Below are positions 1 through 9,231 of a stretch of 64,000 nucleotides of DNA, one piece after another. A model generated the notes under the pieces. It saw only the letters and a program-made list of their open reading frames with translations. It made no database searches and was not told the origin of the DNA. This DNA is from an uncultured Clostridium sp. Lineage in GTDB: Bacteria > Bacillota > Clostridia > TANB77 > CAG-508. Numbering within the stretch: position 1 is the stretch's first letter; every line of letters starts with the position of its first letter. The position numbers were made by a program, and so were the translations under genes. The stretch is from contig CAMMTN010000002.1 in the NCBI GenBank assembly GCA_946499885.1, forward strand, positions 1 through 64,000. Direction: 5' to 3'.

Positions 1-290
1 ATTTCCACCGATTTTTACAATATCTTTCGTATATTTCATAAGCACGCTTTATTTGAACTTCTGTCTTTTTTATTCCGATTTTCTAGTTCACTTAAAAAAT
101 TTATCAAATAAGTTTTATCAGAATCAAGTAAGTGCTCTTTCATATCTTTTTTACTTTCTTCTCTCATATCAGTCATTTCTTTTTTTAATTCTGATATAAT
201 GTTAACTTTTTTATTTGTTTTCTTGCTAACAACTGTGTTAATAACTGTAAAAACTCCTGTTATTACAGTAACTATAATTGTACTTTCCAT
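1..290 (-). CDS. Phage membrane-anchored coiled-coil protein, partial, with two CGG +1 shift sites
   Basis: The start ATG at 290 follows GAAAGGA. Residues 1-22 form one membrane segment (ESTIIVTVITGVFTVINTVV), followed by a charged coiled coil, as in small proteins of phage lysis/tail-end modules. The open frame meets an in-frame CGG at 75-77 and stops at 36. Skipping the C at 77 continues as ENGIKKTEVQIKRAYEIYERY, which resembles the C-terminus I recall for this family. That frame meets a second CGG at 8-10; skipping its C gives KNGGN, again family-like. The gene then leaves the window. Without the shifts it would be an 84-residue truncated product. Function is unknown; position after the fibres suggests a holin neighbour. 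Confidence 0.7.
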
Positions 291-326
291 GCTTTTATCC
301 TTTCCTATTAATCGTCGACTATTATT

Positions 327-1256
327 TTAATTTTTTGTATAATAAATTTCAAAAGTTGCATTAAACATTGATAAATCTTCATAAGTCGTAACTGTTATCC
401 AGCCATTTTCAAAGTCCAATTTTATATGGTCATTTGGAATTACCCAATATTTAGTTCCATCATTTTTTCTTGCTATGCCATATATTTTTACATAAGAATA
501 TGAATTTGGCAAACCTGTGCTTATTCCTTTACTAGTGTTATTAGGTAAAGCTCCAAAATTAAAAAACATACAATATTCTTCTTGTCCATCAATTATTCTG
601 CCTGTCTTAAATTCTACTCCAATACTGACAACGTTTTTTTTATCTTCTTTAAATAAGACATAAATACCATTTTTCTTTACATATATTGCTGGTTCAATAT
701 ATGCTTCATATTCTGTTTTTTCTCCTGCTTCAAATTGTATAGTGTTTATTTGTGTTACACCCATTGATATTCTTATATATTTTGTTGTTTCGCTAGTTGT
801 TATAGTTAAAAAATTATTTGTATCATTTTGCCTATTTTGTTTTATAAAATTTTTATTCTCATCGTATTCAGCAATTAAGAATATTGTAGCAGTTGCATTA
901 CTCATAGTATACTGTGCATTTGGGCTAACTTCTATATAATCAAAACAATAGCACATATTATTATCATATTCTGAAATAGAGCCATCTTCATCTTTTATAT
1001 AATAATTTTTTACAATGTGGTTCTTATTAAATGAGTTCTTTCCCCTCTTTAACCATACATCAGCTTTTGGACTTGGTTCTGTTGGACTTACTTTTACTAA
1101 GGTATTTTCTATGTTACTTTGCATTTTGTTTAGGTTAAAACTAGACATTGGTGTTTTTCCTTGATATTTAGCTGGTATTACTTCATACTCTTGCTCTTGT
1201 ATTGTAACGGTTGCATTTTTTAGCTTTACTCCATCTTCAAAAGGTATTTTATCCAT
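327..1256 (-). CDS. Phage tail fibre / receptor-binding protein
   Basis: 309 residues at the distal end of the tail operon, overlapping the preceding fibre gene by 8 bp. The N-terminal 60 residues (VKLKNATVTIQEQEYEVIPAKYQG) resemble a fibre attachment stalk. The rest is Thr/Asn/Tyr-rich and beta-strand-like, including a segment typical of carbohydrate-binding modules (IEVSPNAQYTMSNA). It probably contacts the host surface. No enzymatic motif is visible. The call rests on position and composition. Confidence 0.6.
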   Translation of the reverse strand: MDKIPFEDGVKLKNATVTIQEQEYEVIPAKYQGKTPMSSFNLNKMQSNIENTLVKVSPTEPSPKADVWLKRGKNSFNKNHIVKNYYIKDEDGSISEYDNNMCYCFDYIEVSPNAQYTMSNATATIFLIAEYDENKNFIKQNRQNDTNNFLTITTSETTKYIRISMGVTQINTIQFEAGEKTEYEAYIEPAIYVKKNGIYVLFKEDKKNVVSIGVEFKTGRIIDGQEEYCMFFNFGALPNNTSKGISTGLPNSYSYVKIYGIARKNDGTKYWVIPNDHIKLDFENGWITVTTYEDLSMFNATFEIYYTKN

Positions 1257-2646
1257 TGCTTATCTCCTTTAATTTTTTTATTTCTTCTTGTAAACTTTCT
1301 ATTATCTTTTGTTGTTCTTGTATTGCTTTGTATGATAACGAAATCATATTGTATAAATTTACACTTTTTTTATCATCAGAAAGTATTTCATCACTACATT
1401 TATAGTTTTTTCCTATTACTGCCCCTATTTTTCTTTCTTTTTTGCCTTTGTAATTAAAATTATAAATGTCTGTATTCATAATTTCATCTATTGCATTCTT
1501 AGAGTATATTTCTATGTTTTCTTTTACATCTTCTGTACTTCTATCATTGTATTCGTATGAAGAGACAGATTTAAAAATTCCATATCCATCATCAGAAAGT
1601 AAACAATTGTCGCCATTTGGCAAACCTATTCTTAAAGTATTTGTCCCGCCTGCATTTTTATAAAATGATATTTTATCTAAAAAATTAATTTCTTGAAAAT
1701 TAATTTCTGTTTGTGGCATTACTGTAATTAAATTTTCTCCAGTATTTTTATCTATAAATGCAACTCCGCCTAATGCAGATGCAGTATATAGTTTTACTCC
1801 ACCACATATAATTCCTGATAATGTTCCATCTAATCTTAAATTACAAGAATTTAAAACTAATTCTCCACTAAAATCTCCCGCGCTTTGATTTGCCATGTGA
1901 AAATTTTTTATATATAGAATAGGCCAATATTTTCCATCTGGTGTAGATAATCCCCAAGCCATTCCATTTTGTATATCTTCTCCATATTTAGAAGGAACTG
2001 AAAATGCAACATATTTGTCATAATCTACTTTTTTTACTCCAATTTCTGCAAATAGCTCATTGTTTTCAAAGAATTGTTGTCCATTTTGATTTAAGGCCAT
2101 TAAAAGACTTTGTGATCCATCTCTTATAACTAAAGATGCTAATTGATTTAATATTTCCATTTGTATATATTGTGATATTTTATTCCAAGAAACCTTAACT
2201 GCCTCTGAATTAACTTCAAGATATGTTGCAAACTCATCCGCATCTACTTTTTTATTTACTTCAATTAATACTTTTTCTGCACTTTGATTTATAGCTGAAT
2301 ACATTTCAATCTTTGTAGGAAAATTCTCTGTAAAATCATTTTTTATTATATAAGACATACTAATTGCATTTCCTTCTGCATTTAGTAAATATAAGTAATT
2401 TTCTCCTTCAAATAAAGTAATGTTTAAGTCTGTTAGTTTTTCTTTCACAGGACTAGGCAATACACTTAAAACACCATATTCACTAAGTTGCAACCTTCTT
2501 GTTACATAAGTTATATCTTTGTCAACTATTAATGTGTCTGATATTCCATTTAATGTTCTTAGTTCTTCTATATCTATTTCATATTCTCTTTTTTCTGCAC
2601 TTGGATTTGAACTACTTTGTTTGTCTACTACTATTGTATATTTCAT
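1249..2646 (-). CDS. Phage tail fibre with C-terminal S74-like chaperone region
   Basis: 465 residues. The first 150 residues look like a baseplate-attachment region. The middle is beta-rich. The C-terminal ~100 residues (DRSTEDVKENIEIYSKNAID, then YKGKKERKIGAVIGKNY, then a terminal coiled coil IQEQQKIIESLQEEIKKLKE) follow the layout of intramolecular chaperone domains of the peptidase S74 type, which trimerise fibres and often cleave themselves off. The usual Ser-Asp dyad is not obvious, so self-cleavage is uncertain. It abuts the tail hub gene (stop and start overlap at 2646). Confidence 0.6.
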   Translation of the reverse strand: MKYTIVVDKQSSSNPSAEKREYEIDIEELRTLNGISDTLIVDKDITYVTRRLQLSEYGVLSVLPSPVKEKLTDLNITLFEGENYLYLLNAEGNAISMSYIIKNDFTENFPTKIEMYSAINQSAEKVLIEVNKKVDADEFATYLEVNSEAVKVSWNKISQYIQMEILNQLASLVIRDGSQSLLMALNQNGQQFFENNELFAEIGVKKVDYDKYVAFSVPSKYGEDIQNGMAWGLSTPDGKYWPILYIKNFHMANQSAGDFSGELVLNSCNLRLDGTLSGIICGGVKLYTASALGGVAFIDKNTGENLITVMPQTEINFQEINFLDKISFYKNAGGTNTLRIGLPNGDNCLLSDDGYGIFKSVSSYEYNDRSTEDVKENIEIYSKNAIDEIMNTDIYNFNYKGKKERKIGAVIGKNYKCSDEILSDDKKSVNLYNMISLSYKAIQEQQKIIESLQEEIKKLKEISNG

Positions 2647-4044
2647 TATAACACCTCCATATTTGGATATAATTCTGTACTTGGATATAAATCTTCACTT
2701 GGAAATAGGTTGGCTTCGTATGTTTTATTTCCTTGAATTTCTAAGCTTAATATTTCAGTTGCTCCTGCATCAGTTATATGTATTTGTGTTGTACCTTGTA
2801 CATCATTTCTATAAGATACACTTTGTGATACTTTGCTTGTTAGTCCATCTATATCTGCTGTAATAGATGTTTCTTTATCTGATCTATCTCCTATTTCTTT
2901 TACTAGTTGTTCTATTTTTCCTGCTTCTTCATCAATTCTGCTTTGTACTTTTCTGTTTATAACCTTTTGGCTTGCTATTTTTACGGTTGTTTCCTGTTTT
3001 TGTTTTATTGAGATTTTACTACTTATTTCTGCTATAAATCTTGTTTGAAAATCTGTTTCTCCTTGATATATAACTGGCTTTCCATCTATTATTAATTTAT
3101 CTCCTACATCTAGTGCTGGATCTATAACTGTTCTTCCTTCAAAGCTATAAGCAATAAGTCCATTAATTTCATTGTAAATGTTTTCTACTTCATTTTCGTC
3201 AACAATATACATATTGTCTTGATTAATCCATAAATTATTTCCTGTATCATTACCAAATTTAAAGCTTTCAACACCATTTTCATAGCTTACTTTTGTTATC
3301 TTACATTGTTCTCCCCATTTGAAATCTCCTAACAAGTCAGCTGAAATTTGTTGCTCATCTTGATAAATTGTCCTAATGTAAAGTTTTCCATCTCTACCAA
3401 TAAAAGCAAATCCACCAGCACATTCTGATATATAACCTAAATATTCTCTTGCTGTTATGGTGTTGTCATACGTAGAAATTTGCACGTTTGAGTTCAAAAA
3501 AGAAGTAGAACCGTAATTCTACTCCTGCTTTTGAACATATATCTTGTAAAACTGCTAACAATGTAGTCGGATATATTAAAGTACTTCCATCATAATTAAA
3601 TTCAAATCTTGACATATTATCAATACATTTTATTGTTAATGTATTATCGTCATTGTCTGTCCAATCATCCACATTAAAAATCCCAATTGGTATTATTTCA
3701 AAACTACCATCATTTTTTGTTAAGCTTCTTACTTTTATTCCATTCAATGTTCCTACAAATATTTTATGTACTTTTTCTACACTTAGTGCGTTATTTATCA
3801 ATATTCCATAATCTATCTTTACAATATTCATATTTTCGGGCATCTTATCTTTATATATCTTAAATTCAATATATTTACTGCTTATACTTCCTAGAACTAA
3901 TTCTTCATTGTCAAATAGAGTTTGTCCAACTTTAAATTCTAAGATGTAATCAGGATTTATGAGTTCCCCATCAATATATATATTTAGTACACTTTGTACA
4001 TTTTTGTATATATTTTCTTTCCATTTTTGACTTGTATTATACAC
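2646..4044 (-). CDS. Tail hub / baseplate protein, split by a CGG +1 shift site
   Basis: The upstream frame starts at 4044 and runs to residue 177 (..SKAGVEL), where it meets in-frame CGG at 3511-3513. Reading on gives nonsense (RFYFFFELKR) and a stop at 3466. Skipping the C gives GSTSFLNSNVQISTYDNT and 288 residues to 2646, a single 465-residue protein of the phage minor structural/tail hub type (IDGELINPDYILEFKVG near the N-terminus, ECAGGFAFIGRDGKLYIR in the middle, coiled coil at the C-terminus). It lies between DUF6711 and the fibres, where hub proteins sit. Confidence 0.75.
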
Positions 4045-4046
4045 TT

Positions 4047-4463
4047 TTAGCCTCCTGCATTTATTACAGTTTGTTTTTGTTGCTCCGTTAATTCTTTTTG
4101 CATCAAATTAAAAGATACTTTCCAAAGTGATTTAGAAGGGTCTTCGTCATCTCCTGTTTGATGCATTTCTGTTGTTCTTTTACTTACTCTAAACTTAGCA
4201 TTTTCTAGTATTCCACCTTTTACACTAGGACATTTAAAAGTAGCTATAAGAGGATTTCTATATGTTAGTTGTAGTAATTTTTCAGCTTCTTCTTCTGTTA
4301 ATAAATCCCATGTCATATCTATTTTTAACATTCCTACTGCAATTGGATTATCTATTAATGCTCCTGTTATTTTAGACGTGTAACTGTCATTATCTGTATC
4401 TTCTATATTATCTTTATACGTACTTGGAGTTTTTTGTACTACTCCATCTACTTTCCATAACAT
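4047..4463 (-). CDS. DUF6711-like phage distal tail protein
   Basis: 138 residues starting MLWKVDGVVQKTPSTYKDNI, with DTDNDSYTSKITGALIDN and a C-terminal KSLWKVSFNLMQKELTEQ. This pattern matches DUF6711 proteins, found between tape measure and hub genes in Gram-positive siphoviruses. It is probably a distal-tail/baseplate connector. It lies two bases upstream of the hub gene. In most relatives it directly follows the tape measure, but here a plus-strand gene is inserted. Confidence 0.65.
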   Translation of the reverse strand: MLWKVDGVVQKTPSTYKDNIEDTDNDSYTSKITGALIDNPIAVGMLKIDMTWDLLTEEEAEKLLQLTYRNPLIATFKCPSVKGGILENAKFRVSKRTTEMHQTGDDEDPSKSLWKVSFNLMQKELTEQQKQTVINAGG

Positions 4464-4479
4464 AATTATTACTCCTTTA

Positions 4480-4508
4480 TTGTAAAATTTTGTATTTTGT
4501 TATATACT
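4480..4508 (+). promoter_or_regulatory. Putative sigma-A promoter of the inserted plus-strand gene
   Basis: TTGTAA at 4480-4485 and TATACT at 4503-4508 with a 17-base spacer, 24 bases before the ATG at 4532. It would let the inverted gene be expressed independently of the late operon. Confidence 0.45.
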
Positions 4509-4531
4509 TTCATAGAAAGGTGGGTTTTAAA

Positions 4532-5104
4532 ATGGATATTACTGATATTATTGCTTTATTTGCTTTTGTTGTTGCTTTATATGGTGCTATTTTATCTACA
4601 TATACAGCAATAAATGAGTTTTTTAGACTTAAATTATCTTTAATTGATTTATCTAAAAACTTTATAACATTATCCAAAAGTGACTATTATCAAAATGAAT
4701 ATGGCGTGATTTTGCCAACTTTTAATAAAAATAGTTTTTCTATTGGAATTTTAATTAGAATTACAAACAAGTCTAAAAATCCAACTACTATTAATGAGAT
4801 ATGCTTAAATGATACATATAAAATTAATAGTTCTTGTGAATTTGATAATTGTTTTCCTATTAATTTCAAATATAACAAAGAACATCTTATTTCCAATGAA
4901 ACTCAAAATATAAAGTATCAACCTATTAAACCTTTATTAGAGATAAAACCTCTTACAACTTTCGAGGGATATTTAATCTTTAGCAATGTCCATGAAGTCC
5001 CAACAAAATTTGATATTAAAATTAATACAGTTCAAAAATCAAAAACTTTTCATTTAAACTTTTCTATTTCTAATGATTACAGAAATTCGATAATACAAGA
5101 ATAA
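4532..5104 (+). CDS. Inverted single-TM protein inside the tail operon (moron candidate)
   Basis: 190 residues. The ATG at 4532 has AAAGGTGG upstream and is preferred over an upstream ATG at 4490 that lacks a ribosome site. Residues 1-35 (DITDIIALFAFVVALYGAIL) form one membrane segment; the rest is a soluble beta-rich domain (SIGILIRITNKSKNPTTINE). It is transcribed against all surrounding tail genes and carries its own promoter, which is typical of lysogenic-conversion or superinfection-exclusion genes. Function not recognised. Its 3' end overlaps the convergent small gene by 35 bp. Confidence 0.7.
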   Translation: MDITDIIALFAFVVALYGAILSTYTAINEFFRLKLSLIDLSKNFITLSKSDYYQNEYGVILPTFNKNSFSIGILIRITNKSKNPTTINEICLNDTYKINSSCEFDNCFPINFKYNKEHLISNETQNIKYQPIKPLLEIKPLTTFEGYLIFSNVHEVPTKFDIKINTVQKSKTFHLNFSISNDYRNSIIQE

Positions 5105-5252
5105 TTATAAACAATGCTTGTATTATATTTAGAGTTGCCAATATAAACGTCTTTTTGAACTGTTTATTCATCTCTTTTACTTCCTCTGGGAACATTGTAT
5201 ATTCCCAGAGACCATTTTTATTCTTTTTCCATCCAGCTGGTAAATCACTCAT
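5070..5252 (-). CDS. Small phage membrane protein
   Basis: 60 residues. The N-terminus is SDLPAGWKKNKNGLWEYTMF; the C-terminus has one membrane helix (TFILATLNIIQALFIIILVL). It starts five bases after the tape measure stop on the same strand. The leading GWKKNKNGLWEY motif is WW/peptide-like. Function unknown. Confidence 0.5.
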   Translation of the reverse strand: MSDLPAGWKKNKNGLWEYTMFPEEVKEMNKQFKKTFILATLNIIQALFIIILVLSNFCNH

Positions 5253-5256
5253 AATT

Positions 5257-8022
5257 CTATCCTCCTACTAATGCTTCTATTCCTTTTCCACTTCTTCTTT
5301 TCATATTCCTTAAATCGTCTAGTAATATTTGTCCTAGTTTATTGTTTCCTACATTTACAGTTAAGTAAATTGGTGCAGTATCCTCATTTTGGTATCTAGA
5401 TAGTACTCTATCAAATGTTTCTTCCATTATGTTTTGTGGTGTTACAATTTCTGGGTTTGTACTCGCTCCTGGATATTCAGCCATCTCTGCTACTGTTGGT
5501 ACTTTTAAGACTGCACCTTTTGCTAAACGTGGTAATGAAATTGTGCTTAATTGTAAACTTATTGGATCTAATCCTATTAAACTTCCTACTGCATTTGCTA
5601 CACTACTTATTCCACCTATTACCCAATTAATACCTCGTATTATTCCATTTACAAAGCTTTCTATTCCACTTAATATCGAATTTATAACAGATTTAATTGC
5701 TCCCCAAATGCCATTCCAAATGTTTATTACTGTATTTTTAAGTCCGTTCCAGATATTATTCCATACTGTTTTTATAGTATTTAAAACATTTGATATTGTA
5801 TTTTTTATTCCATTAATCACATTGCTTATTGTACTTGTAATTGCATTCCATACTGTCATAGCTACATTCTTAATTCCATTCCAGATGTTACTGAAAAAGT
5901 TTGATATAGCTGTCCAGATTGAAATGAAGAAATCTTTGATAGCTGTCCAAACTGTAGTTGCTACATCACATATTCCTTGCCATAAATTAACAAAAAACTC
6001 TGCTATAGTGTTCCAAATTTCTTGTGCTTTTTGCTTTATCCATTCCCAAGCATCAGCTAATGCTTTCGTAATTGTGTCCCAATTCATGATTGCTAAAACT
6101 ACTAATGCTATAACTGCAACTATTGCTACAATAATTGCAACTAACCAACTTACACTTATACCTAAAACACTAGATGCTGTAGCTAAAGCTGTTGTTGCTG
6201 CAGTCCAAAGTCCATAAGCAGTTGAAATTACACTAATAGCTGTACTTACTACTCCTATTGCAATTGCAATTGCTAGTAATACTTCGGATACTGTAGGATT
6301 TTCTACTAGCCACTTAAATACATCTACCATGCCACTTAGTATCTCTAAAGCTAGAGTTCCTATAGTTTGTCCTATTTGAGATAGAGCATCTACTAAAGGT
6401 TGCCAATCTATGCTTGCAATTTTTTCTGATATTTCTCTAAATTTATCTGAACAATTATTTAGCCATTCTTGAAATTGCGGACTGCTTACAACATTGTTTA
6501 TTGCTACTAATAAATTATTAAAAGCATTTGCTAGATTTTGTACTATTACATCTCCATTATTGTTATAATTCCAAGCATTAGCCCAAGCCTGAGCAATATT
6601 GCCTATAATTGCTAATATATTTTCTAAAATAGTATACACTGTTCCATTAGTTATTGTTTTTTCAAAGCTTCCCCATACGGAACTTAACAACTCTCCTATT
6701 TGACTTGCTGTAGTCTTTACTTGTTCTACTAAACCTGCACCGTATGTATTCCAGCTATCTACAAGTGGTTTAAAGAAATCGTATAATTTTTGAGCTAATG
6801 GATTCATTTGACTATCTATTTCTGATAAATCAAAAGTTGGTGCCGTACTTCCACTACTTCCACTAGAACCACTGTCATTACTTTGTATATTATTTATTTC
6901 ACTATGTACTCCTGCTAATTGTTTTGTTTCTTTGTTAGCTTTTTTAGCACTACTAGCCATACTTGAGTATGCCTTCGCGCTAGCATTTGCAAAAATATTT
7001 ACACCAGTAAGTGCATAAACAACACTTTGTATAGCTTTTAATAAATTGTACACAAGGTTAGTAATAGTTTGAATTACTGGTGCTAAAGAACTTCCTAGAG
7101 CATATTTCATATATTCTATGTTTGCACTTAATTGCTGAGCACCTGCATTTTGACTACTAAGCCAAGAATTTGCAATTCCACTTAATGCTCCATAAATACT
7201 TTCCAAAGAAATAAGAGCCATAGCATATTTAAGTACATGCCTAAGCCCTTGCTTAAATCCTGTTCCTATTTGTTTTATTCTGCTTGTTACTTTAGTTGTA
7301 ACATTTAATATTTGAGAACAACCGTTTTTTACTTTTTCAGTAACAGCTGATACTCCTTCAAAATTATCTTTAGTTCCTTTTATATTCTTTTTTACGTTAT
7401 CTATAATGCTTCTTACTTTATTAACTGCATTTCCCCATATTCCTTGTTTTGAGGCTACTTCTTGTATTTGCCCTGCTATTTGATTATATTCTTGCTTTGT
7501 AGTATTCAGCTTGCTATTCAAACTTGTTATTTGCTGTTCTAATTTTGTTGCTTCTTTTGCTAAGTTCTGATATGTTTTGTCGTTAGCCAATGATTCGTTT
7601 ACTATTGGTTCTATCGCTTGAGCAACTTTTGGATTTTTATTTATATTTAAACCATCTGGTGTATATTCTTGCCATTTTTGGTTTTGTCTTGTGTCCATAT
7701 CTGCATATACTTGTCTTAACTTTTCTTTTAATTGTTCTAATTGTCCTTGATATTTTTCCACACTTGCTCCTGCTCTATCAAATTGAGTTTGCAATTGTTT
7801 ATCTATTCCTGTATTTTTTACTTCATTTACTTTTTGTTTTACTTGTTGTACTGCTTGTTGAACCTTATTTGTCATACCTTTAGTATCAACATTATTTAAG
7901 TTATCTTCTACTTGCTTAATAGTCTTTTTTAATTGTGGTACTATTTTCTTAAATTCCGTTAATGCTTGTTCAACACTTGCTTGTACAATGATGTCTAACT
8001 CTTCTACAGTAATGTTAATCAC
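5257..8022 (-). CDS. Phage tail tape measure protein
   Basis: 921 residues, the longest phage gene. The first ~200 residues are coiled coil (VPQLKKTIKQVEDNLNNVDT). Central hydrophobic segments include SWLVAIIVAIVAVIALVVLA near residue 630. A long run of Trp/Ile/Asn-rich near-repeats (WNTI, WTAI, WNGI, spaced 11-18 residues) spans roughly residues 660-790. It sets tail length and helps deliver DNA. Normally this gene directly follows the tail-assembly chaperones; here an ~800 bp cassette separates them. Confidence 0.9.
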   Translation of the reverse strand: MINITVEELDIIVQASVEQALTEFKKIVPQLKKTIKQVEDNLNNVDTKGMTNKVQQAVQQVKQKVNEVKNTGIDKQLQTQFDRAGASVEKYQGQLEQLKEKLRQVYADMDTRQNQKWQEYTPDGLNINKNPKVAQAIEPIVNESLANDKTYQNLAKEATKLEQQITSLNSKLNTTKQEYNQIAGQIQEVASKQGIWGNAVNKVRSIIDNVKKNIKGTKDNFEGVSAVTEKVKNGCSQILNVTTKVTSRIKQIGTGFKQGLRHVLKYAMALISLESIYGALSGIANSWLSSQNAGAQQLSANIEYMKYALGSSLAPVIQTITNLVYNLLKAIQSVVYALTGVNIFANASAKAYSSMASSAKKANKETKQLAGVHSEINNIQSNDSGSSGSSGSTAPTFDLSEIDSQMNPLAQKLYDFFKPLVDSWNTYGAGLVEQVKTTASQIGELLSSVWGSFEKTITNGTVYTILENILAIIGNIAQAWANAWNYNNNGDVIVQNLANAFNNLLVAINNVVSSPQFQEWLNNCSDKFREISEKIASIDWQPLVDALSQIGQTIGTLALEILSGMVDVFKWLVENPTVSEVLLAIAIAIGVVSTAISVISTAYGLWTAATTALATASSVLGISVSWLVAIIVAIVAVIALVVLAIMNWDTITKALADAWEWIKQKAQEIWNTIAEFFVNLWQGICDVATTVWTAIKDFFISIWTAISNFFSNIWNGIKNVAMTVWNAITSTISNVINGIKNTISNVLNTIKTVWNNIWNGLKNTVINIWNGIWGAIKSVINSILSGIESFVNGIIRGINWVIGGISSVANAVGSLIGLDPISLQLSTISLPRLAKGAVLKVPTVAEMAEYPGASTNPEIVTPQNIMEETFDRVLSRYQNEDTAPIYLTVNVGNNKLGQILLDDLRNMKRRSGKGIEALVGG

Positions 8023-8079
8023 CTCTTTTCAAGCATAATAAAAGCACCAGTTAATACTGATGCAAATTTTTTCAAAATA

Positions 8080-8109
8080 AAAACACACTACATTTCTGTA
8101 ATGTGTTTT
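8080..8109 (-). terminator. Terminator of the moron cassette
   Basis: Inverted repeat AAAACACACTACA / TGTAATGTGTTTT with an A-rich stretch on its left in plus orientation, so it reads as hairpin plus T-rich tail on the minus strand. It lies 12 bases after the 8121 stop codon. A second weaker hairpin follows at 8044-8063. Confidence 0.65.
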
Positions 8110-8120
8110 ATTATTTTATT

Positions 8121-8390
8121 CTATTTATATGTTATTAGAGTTTCATATGAAAGTCCTTGTGTTCCTCCAATTTCAAGCTTAATATCTGTTATTTCATAGC
8201 CTTCATTTTGCATATTCTCTATAATTTCATTAATTCTTATTGTATATATTCTTTCAGGCATATTGCCATTTGGTACTAAAGTATGTATTAAAATTATATG
8301 TTTTTTCCCATCTTTAGGTTTTAAATATTCTTTTAAATTTTCATAAGTCTTATTAGCAGATTTTTCATAATTTTTATCAAATAATCCCAT
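8121..8390 (-). CDS. Small soluble protein in the moron cassette
   Basis: 89 residues (MGLFDKNYEKSANKTYENLK..), no membrane segment, with a compact alpha/beta pattern (KHIILIHTLVPNGN, IRINEIIENMQNEGYEITDI). It shares a transcription unit with the DUF3862-like gene, 20 bases downstream of it, and is bounded by its own terminator. Not recognised; not a standard tail component. Confidence 0.6.
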   Translation of the reverse strand: MGLFDKNYEKSANKTYENLKEYLKPKDGKKHIILIHTLVPNGNMPERIYTIRINEIIENMQNEGYEITDIKLEIGGTQGLSYETLITYK

Positions 8391-8410
8391 TTCAATCTCC
8401 TTTTTTAGTT

Positions 8411-8818
8411 TTATTCTAAGCCAAATTGTGCTTTAGAAATAACTTTACCACCTTGAAATGTAACATTTGCATTAGCTCCTAACATTCCGTTTCCATCCCA
8501 AGAATATATAGTAGTTTTATACTGTCCATCTCCAGTTATATCAGATTCAGATAAAACTGTACCTTCTCCACCAATAATTTCTACAACTTCTTCATAACTC
8601 ATTCCTGTTTCTATTTTGTTAAACTCTTCAAGTGTCATTTTTTCATCATTTACAGTACTTGAGCTATTTGAGTTGCTTGGATTTGTAGAAGTTTGTTGAA
8701 CATTATTTGTATTTCCTCCTTGTGAGCCTGCTATAGCAATGATTACTACTATAATAATAGCCCAAAACCACCATTTCTTATAAATTGGTTTCTTTTCTGT
8801 TTCTCCATGATTTGACAT
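8411..8818 (-). CDS. Membrane-anchored DUF3862-like protein (moron)
   Basis: 135 residues: a cytoplasmic head, one membrane helix (WWFWAIIIVVIIAIAGSQGG), a Ser/Asn/Thr linker, then a domain beginning MTLEEFNKIETGMSYEEVVEIIGG and YSWDGNGMLGANANVTFQGG. That is the DUF3862/SmpA-BLIP-like fold of small secreted bacterial proteins. It would sit outside the lysogen's membrane. Its own promoter and terminator and its place between tail chaperone and tape measure mark it as cargo rather than a structural gene. Confidence 0.7.
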   Translation of the reverse strand: MSNHGETEKKPIYKKWWFWAIIIVVIIAIAGSQGGNTNNVQQTSTNPSNSNSSSTVNDEKMTLEEFNKIETGMSYEEVVEIIGGEGTVLSESDITGDGQYKTTIYSWDGNGMLGANANVTFQGGKVISKAQFGLE

Positions 8819-8848
8819 ATTAAACTTCCTCCTTTTATTTTTACAAAA

Positions 8849-8877
8849 ATAATACCATAATATGTCAAATTATGCAA
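8849..8877 (-). promoter_or_regulatory. Putative promoter of the moron cassette
   Basis: On the minus strand, TTGCAT (8872-8877) and TATTAT (8849-8854) with a 17-base spacer, about 30 bases before the ATG at 8818. AGGAGG lies just upstream of that ATG. Confidence 0.5.
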
Positions 8878-8881
8878 TACT

Positions 8882-9226
8882 CTATTTCAATTTTCTTAAC
8901 CTTACAATTTGTTCTTGTGGAGATTGATAATGTATTTTTGGTTCTTCGGCAAATAATTTCTTAAACATTTTCTTTAAAGGAATTACTTTAGGTCTTTTGC
9001 TCATACTATCTGCTTTAATTAATTTGTCTGTTACTGCCTCTTGTAACATTATTTGCATTTTAAAGTCATCTAATATTCTTACCATGTTAGTTTGTATAAA
9101 TGTATTAATGTATTTATACTCGCAATTCCAAAATTCTTCTGGTTTCATATTAAAATAATAAGAAAGTGGCTCTAATGCATATACTAATTCTTTAAGAGTA
9201 TTTGCAATTTTGATATTTGTTATCAA
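8882..9226 (-). CDS. Tail assembly chaperone, downstream part
   Basis: 114 residues, between tail chaperone 1 and tape measure, the place of the GT-type extension. The only start in frame is a TTG (9226), and the frame is open upstream in -1 relation to the preceding gene, reading ..QGIDDLITNIKIANTLKE. It may therefore be made as a -1 frameshift extension of that gene, as in lambda G/GT. I see no canonical slippery heptamer. Confidence 0.6.
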   Translation of the reverse strand: MITNIKIANTLKELVYALEPLSYYFNMKPEEFWNCEYKYINTFIQTNMVRILDDFKMQIMLQEAVTDKLIKADSMSKRPKVIPLKKMFKKLFAEEPKIHYQSPQEQIVRLRKLK

Positions 9227-9231
9227 ATCAT

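Noticed and set aside
66..71. Indel in the T6 run as the cause of the first gene's break
   Set aside because: Dropping one A-T pair also restores the frame but gives ENRNKK rather than ENGIKK. The CGG reading fits the family as I recall it and matches the other eight sites, including a second one in the same gene.
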